From Ricordea florida (taxonomy: Eukaryota > Cnidaria > Anthozoa > Corallimorpharia > Ricordeidae): a DNA stretch of 64,000 bases. The notes beneath the pieces are model-generated. The model did no database searches, had not been told where the DNA came from, and was given only the letters and a program-made list of their open reading frames with translations. The translations under genes and the position numbers were made by a program. Where the stretch lies: NCBI GenBank assembly GCA_949710005.1, contig OX453278.1:4113501-4177500 (forward strand), given 5' to 3'. Positions 62,201 to 64,000 of this stretch are shown here, one piece after another (positions within the stretch are counted from its first letter, which is position 1; each line of letters opens with the position of its first letter).

Positions 62201-63933
62201 CCGGGTTTCTCGAAGCAGGGTTCGGGTAACCCAGGGTTGAGCGAAATTTAAATGCATATGTGAGAGCTTAAAAAGAACATTCAGTATAATTCTCTTTGAA
62301 TACAATTTGATGATTGTATACTCTAAAACATATAGAGAAAGTTATCGGACAAAATGCTTTTTAACAAGAGGAAAAGAAATCCGGGTTCAAATGTAACCCT
62401 AGCTTAGCGCTAATCGGTCTTCGAACAACAGGCTCCTGATCCTGGCAAAGAAAGGGGATACCAAGAAACGACATATTACCTGTTCACTGTCCAAGTAACC
62501 TGAAAATGCGTAGATTAACCAGTTGAACACGAGGCGAAGCCTGGACGAAAGATAAGAAGCCGAAAAGCGTGATATCAACTGCTCCCACCGTTAACAGCTG
62601 GTTTAGCTCAAGGCGCGAAGCCATATCACCCAAAAATTAGGACTTGACAAGATTTGAAAAATGAAGGCCAAATTGCACATTCACTTACGGATGGGCTCCG
62701 ACTTCTTTGAGGTGATAAAACAGCGCGGGTTCATGGTTTTGTAGAAGGCTCTCAAACAGTACGCACAGAGAAAGGATTCCCTGCAGAGCAAGAATGGGTT
62801 TTAGAATGTCAACAGTGTCAACCAAATTCTGTGTTGTGATTGGTCACCCCAGCGAGAAAATAGAACCAAAACACGTACTGTGATTCGCTAACCGAACAGT
62901 AAGGTTTTTTTTTTCCCAGATTTTTTGGCCACATCTAAAGAACGTTTTTTTTTAGCGGCTTTTCGTATCTGGCGTGGCACATCAATAAGCTTTTCATGCT
63001 TATAACATCTTCAGTAGATCCTGGTTACCTTGTAAATTCCCCTATATTACTACTGTACTCTAGATGACTGACTGGCATAACCTAAATAAACTAATTCACA
63101 TTAAATGTCTTGTTGTAGTGTACACAGAATATGATATATTTAACAATATTACAATACCTGGGGATGAGAAGACATGGTGTGCAAGCGAAAGAAATACCTG
63201 AAAAAGATGATGCCAGTGCTATACTGTCAAGTTTCTTGATCAATGTTAGAAGTAGTGACTGAACTAAGAGCAATGAGAGAAACCAGGAATGTTTGACTGA
63301 GATGCTAGAAATTCACTACTTTCCAAGAAAACTTAATTTTTTTTGGCTACTGCATATGAAATAATGCAGGAGCCAACTGTACGTCAAAGGAAACATGAGT
63401 GAGTGAGTAAAGGAGCCAATCAGCGCGTGCCTAGTTTTTAGCCAATCACAATGCACAATACAATTCGCGCACCGCAAAGAATTGTAATTGTGTCTAAACT
63501 CAGAAGAGACTTATGAAATCGAGGAAAGGCTATAGGTATGACAAAAAGGTCCGAATAAACTTAATAAATGCAGTAGCCACATGCATGCAATGCAATGCTT
63601 GCCTATTTTCTATATAGGCGAGACAGTTGACATACAACAGTTCAAGGAAAAAGATTTTAGCCACCTTCATGATTCCGGGCAAAGAAGCAAAACTGAACGC
63701 TTTAGAAATTTGCTTTCGCAACTACGACATTTCCGCAACACCGTGACACGCAGTTGTTGACCGCTATCAAATTTTTCCCGCCAAAACGGCACTGGTTCGC
63801 ACGTCTTGATCGTACTAGCAACTAAACTCTCTCATCTTTGAAAAAAAAAACATTTAAACTTACCGGGTATAGACTTTGCGGAAAAGAAAGTAGAGCTGAG
63901 GAGCTTTGGAACAGACGAAACCAAACGGAGACG
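59267..63933 (-). CDS. TBC1D19: TBC1 domain family member 19 homologue, C-terminal part (5' end outside window)
   Basis: Seven exons from 5' to 3': 63864-63933, 63158-63197, 62689-62780, 62480-62540, 61700-61754, 59698-59768, 59267-59338. They encode about 152 residues ending LLQYLLFFKP then stop. The order of motifs matches TBC1D19: YFFRLHTMSSHPQ, ILSLCVLFESLLQ, ALFYHLKEVGAHPLR, YAFSGYLDSEQLLLLWDRI, LAVAILSYRRINLMEVTSLQ. This is the second half of a Rab-GAP TBC domain; the catalytic Arg-finger half should lie beyond the right edge. The 1931-bp intron 59769-61699 is almost entirely 106-bp satellite. The intron 61755-62479 has a MITE copy. All junction phases agree. Confidence 0.93.
59815..61680 (-). 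repeat. 106-bp satellite array, about 16 units, in TBC1D19 intron
   Basis: Reverse-orientation units fill the intron 59769-61699, up to 20 bp from the exon at 61700. They are interrupted at 60260-60400 by a palindromic repeat. Confidence 0.95.
60258..60405. mobile_element. Palindromic repeat inserted in satellite
   Basis: Arms contain AAGTAAGTTATACCACCG, GGGAGGTGCTGACGTTTCG and their inverses. One single arm of the same family lies at 59440-59530 (GACGTTTCGAGCGTTAGCCC). Confidence 0.8.
62203..62436. mobile_element. MITE family G, copy 4 (inverted, diverged)
   Basis: Shares AACCCAGGGTT, AATTTAAATGCATATGTGAG, GAATACAATTTGATGATTGT and TTAGCGCTAATCGG with the inverse of 38704-38941. The ends are degenerate. 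It lies 43 bp from the TBC1D19 exon at 62480. Confidence 0.82.
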
Positions 63934-64000
63934 CTAAAAGAGGGACAAAAAACAGCATGACTAGCTCGAGAAATATTTTCGCTGCTGTTTTTAAGCGTTA

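Overview
This is a eukaryotic, intron-rich, AT-rich window. It most likely comes from an anthozoan cnidarian, probably a stony coral. That placement is inferred from the gene set (animal NBEA/LRBA, MDM1, STK16 and TBC1D19 homologues with metazoan-like introns) and from the repeat types (tRNA-derived SINEs, many fold-back MITEs, PIF/Harbinger and non-LTR fragments). No single sequence here proves the species. All gene models below were built by hand from splice sites, reading phase and remembered family similarity. Every exon chain listed keeps an open frame across its junctions.

Layout from left to right: (1) 766-12264, minus: the first 15 coding exons of a neurobeachin/LRBA-type BEACH protein, whose 3' part lies beyond the left edge. 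(2) 12504-17414, plus: a complete MDM1 homologue, head-to-head with the neurobeachin gene across a 239-bp gap. (3) 19490-21408, plus: first member of a small-protein family. (4) 21600-24190: a G-depleted satellite. (5) 24800-25310: a 5'-truncated non-LTR retrotransposon. (6) 25667-28159, minus: second family member. (7) 28382-31194: an apparently intact PIF/Harbinger transposon with transposase, Myb-like partner, inverted repeats and a 3-bp target duplication. (8) 32222-41234, plus: a complete STK16 kinase gene whose last intron holds a duplicated satellite array. (9) 42770-55747, minus: three more family members in tandem. (10) 59267-63933, minus: the 3' half of a TBC1D19 homologue, whose 5' part lies beyond the right edge.

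Two things stand out. First, five short genes (146-195 residues) form a divergent paralogous cluster. They share exon phases, an S-T-Y-x-x-x-F motif, an N-N-P-x-P motif and a V/I-W dipeptide at the start of the following exon. I cannot name the family; its composition suggests a microtubule or ciliary accessory protein, but that is a guess. Second, a 106-bp repeat recurs in at least eleven places and both orientations. It sits in introns of four of the five family genes as well as of NBEA, STK16 and TBC1D19. I saw no rRNA genes, genuine tRNA genes or CRISPR arrays.
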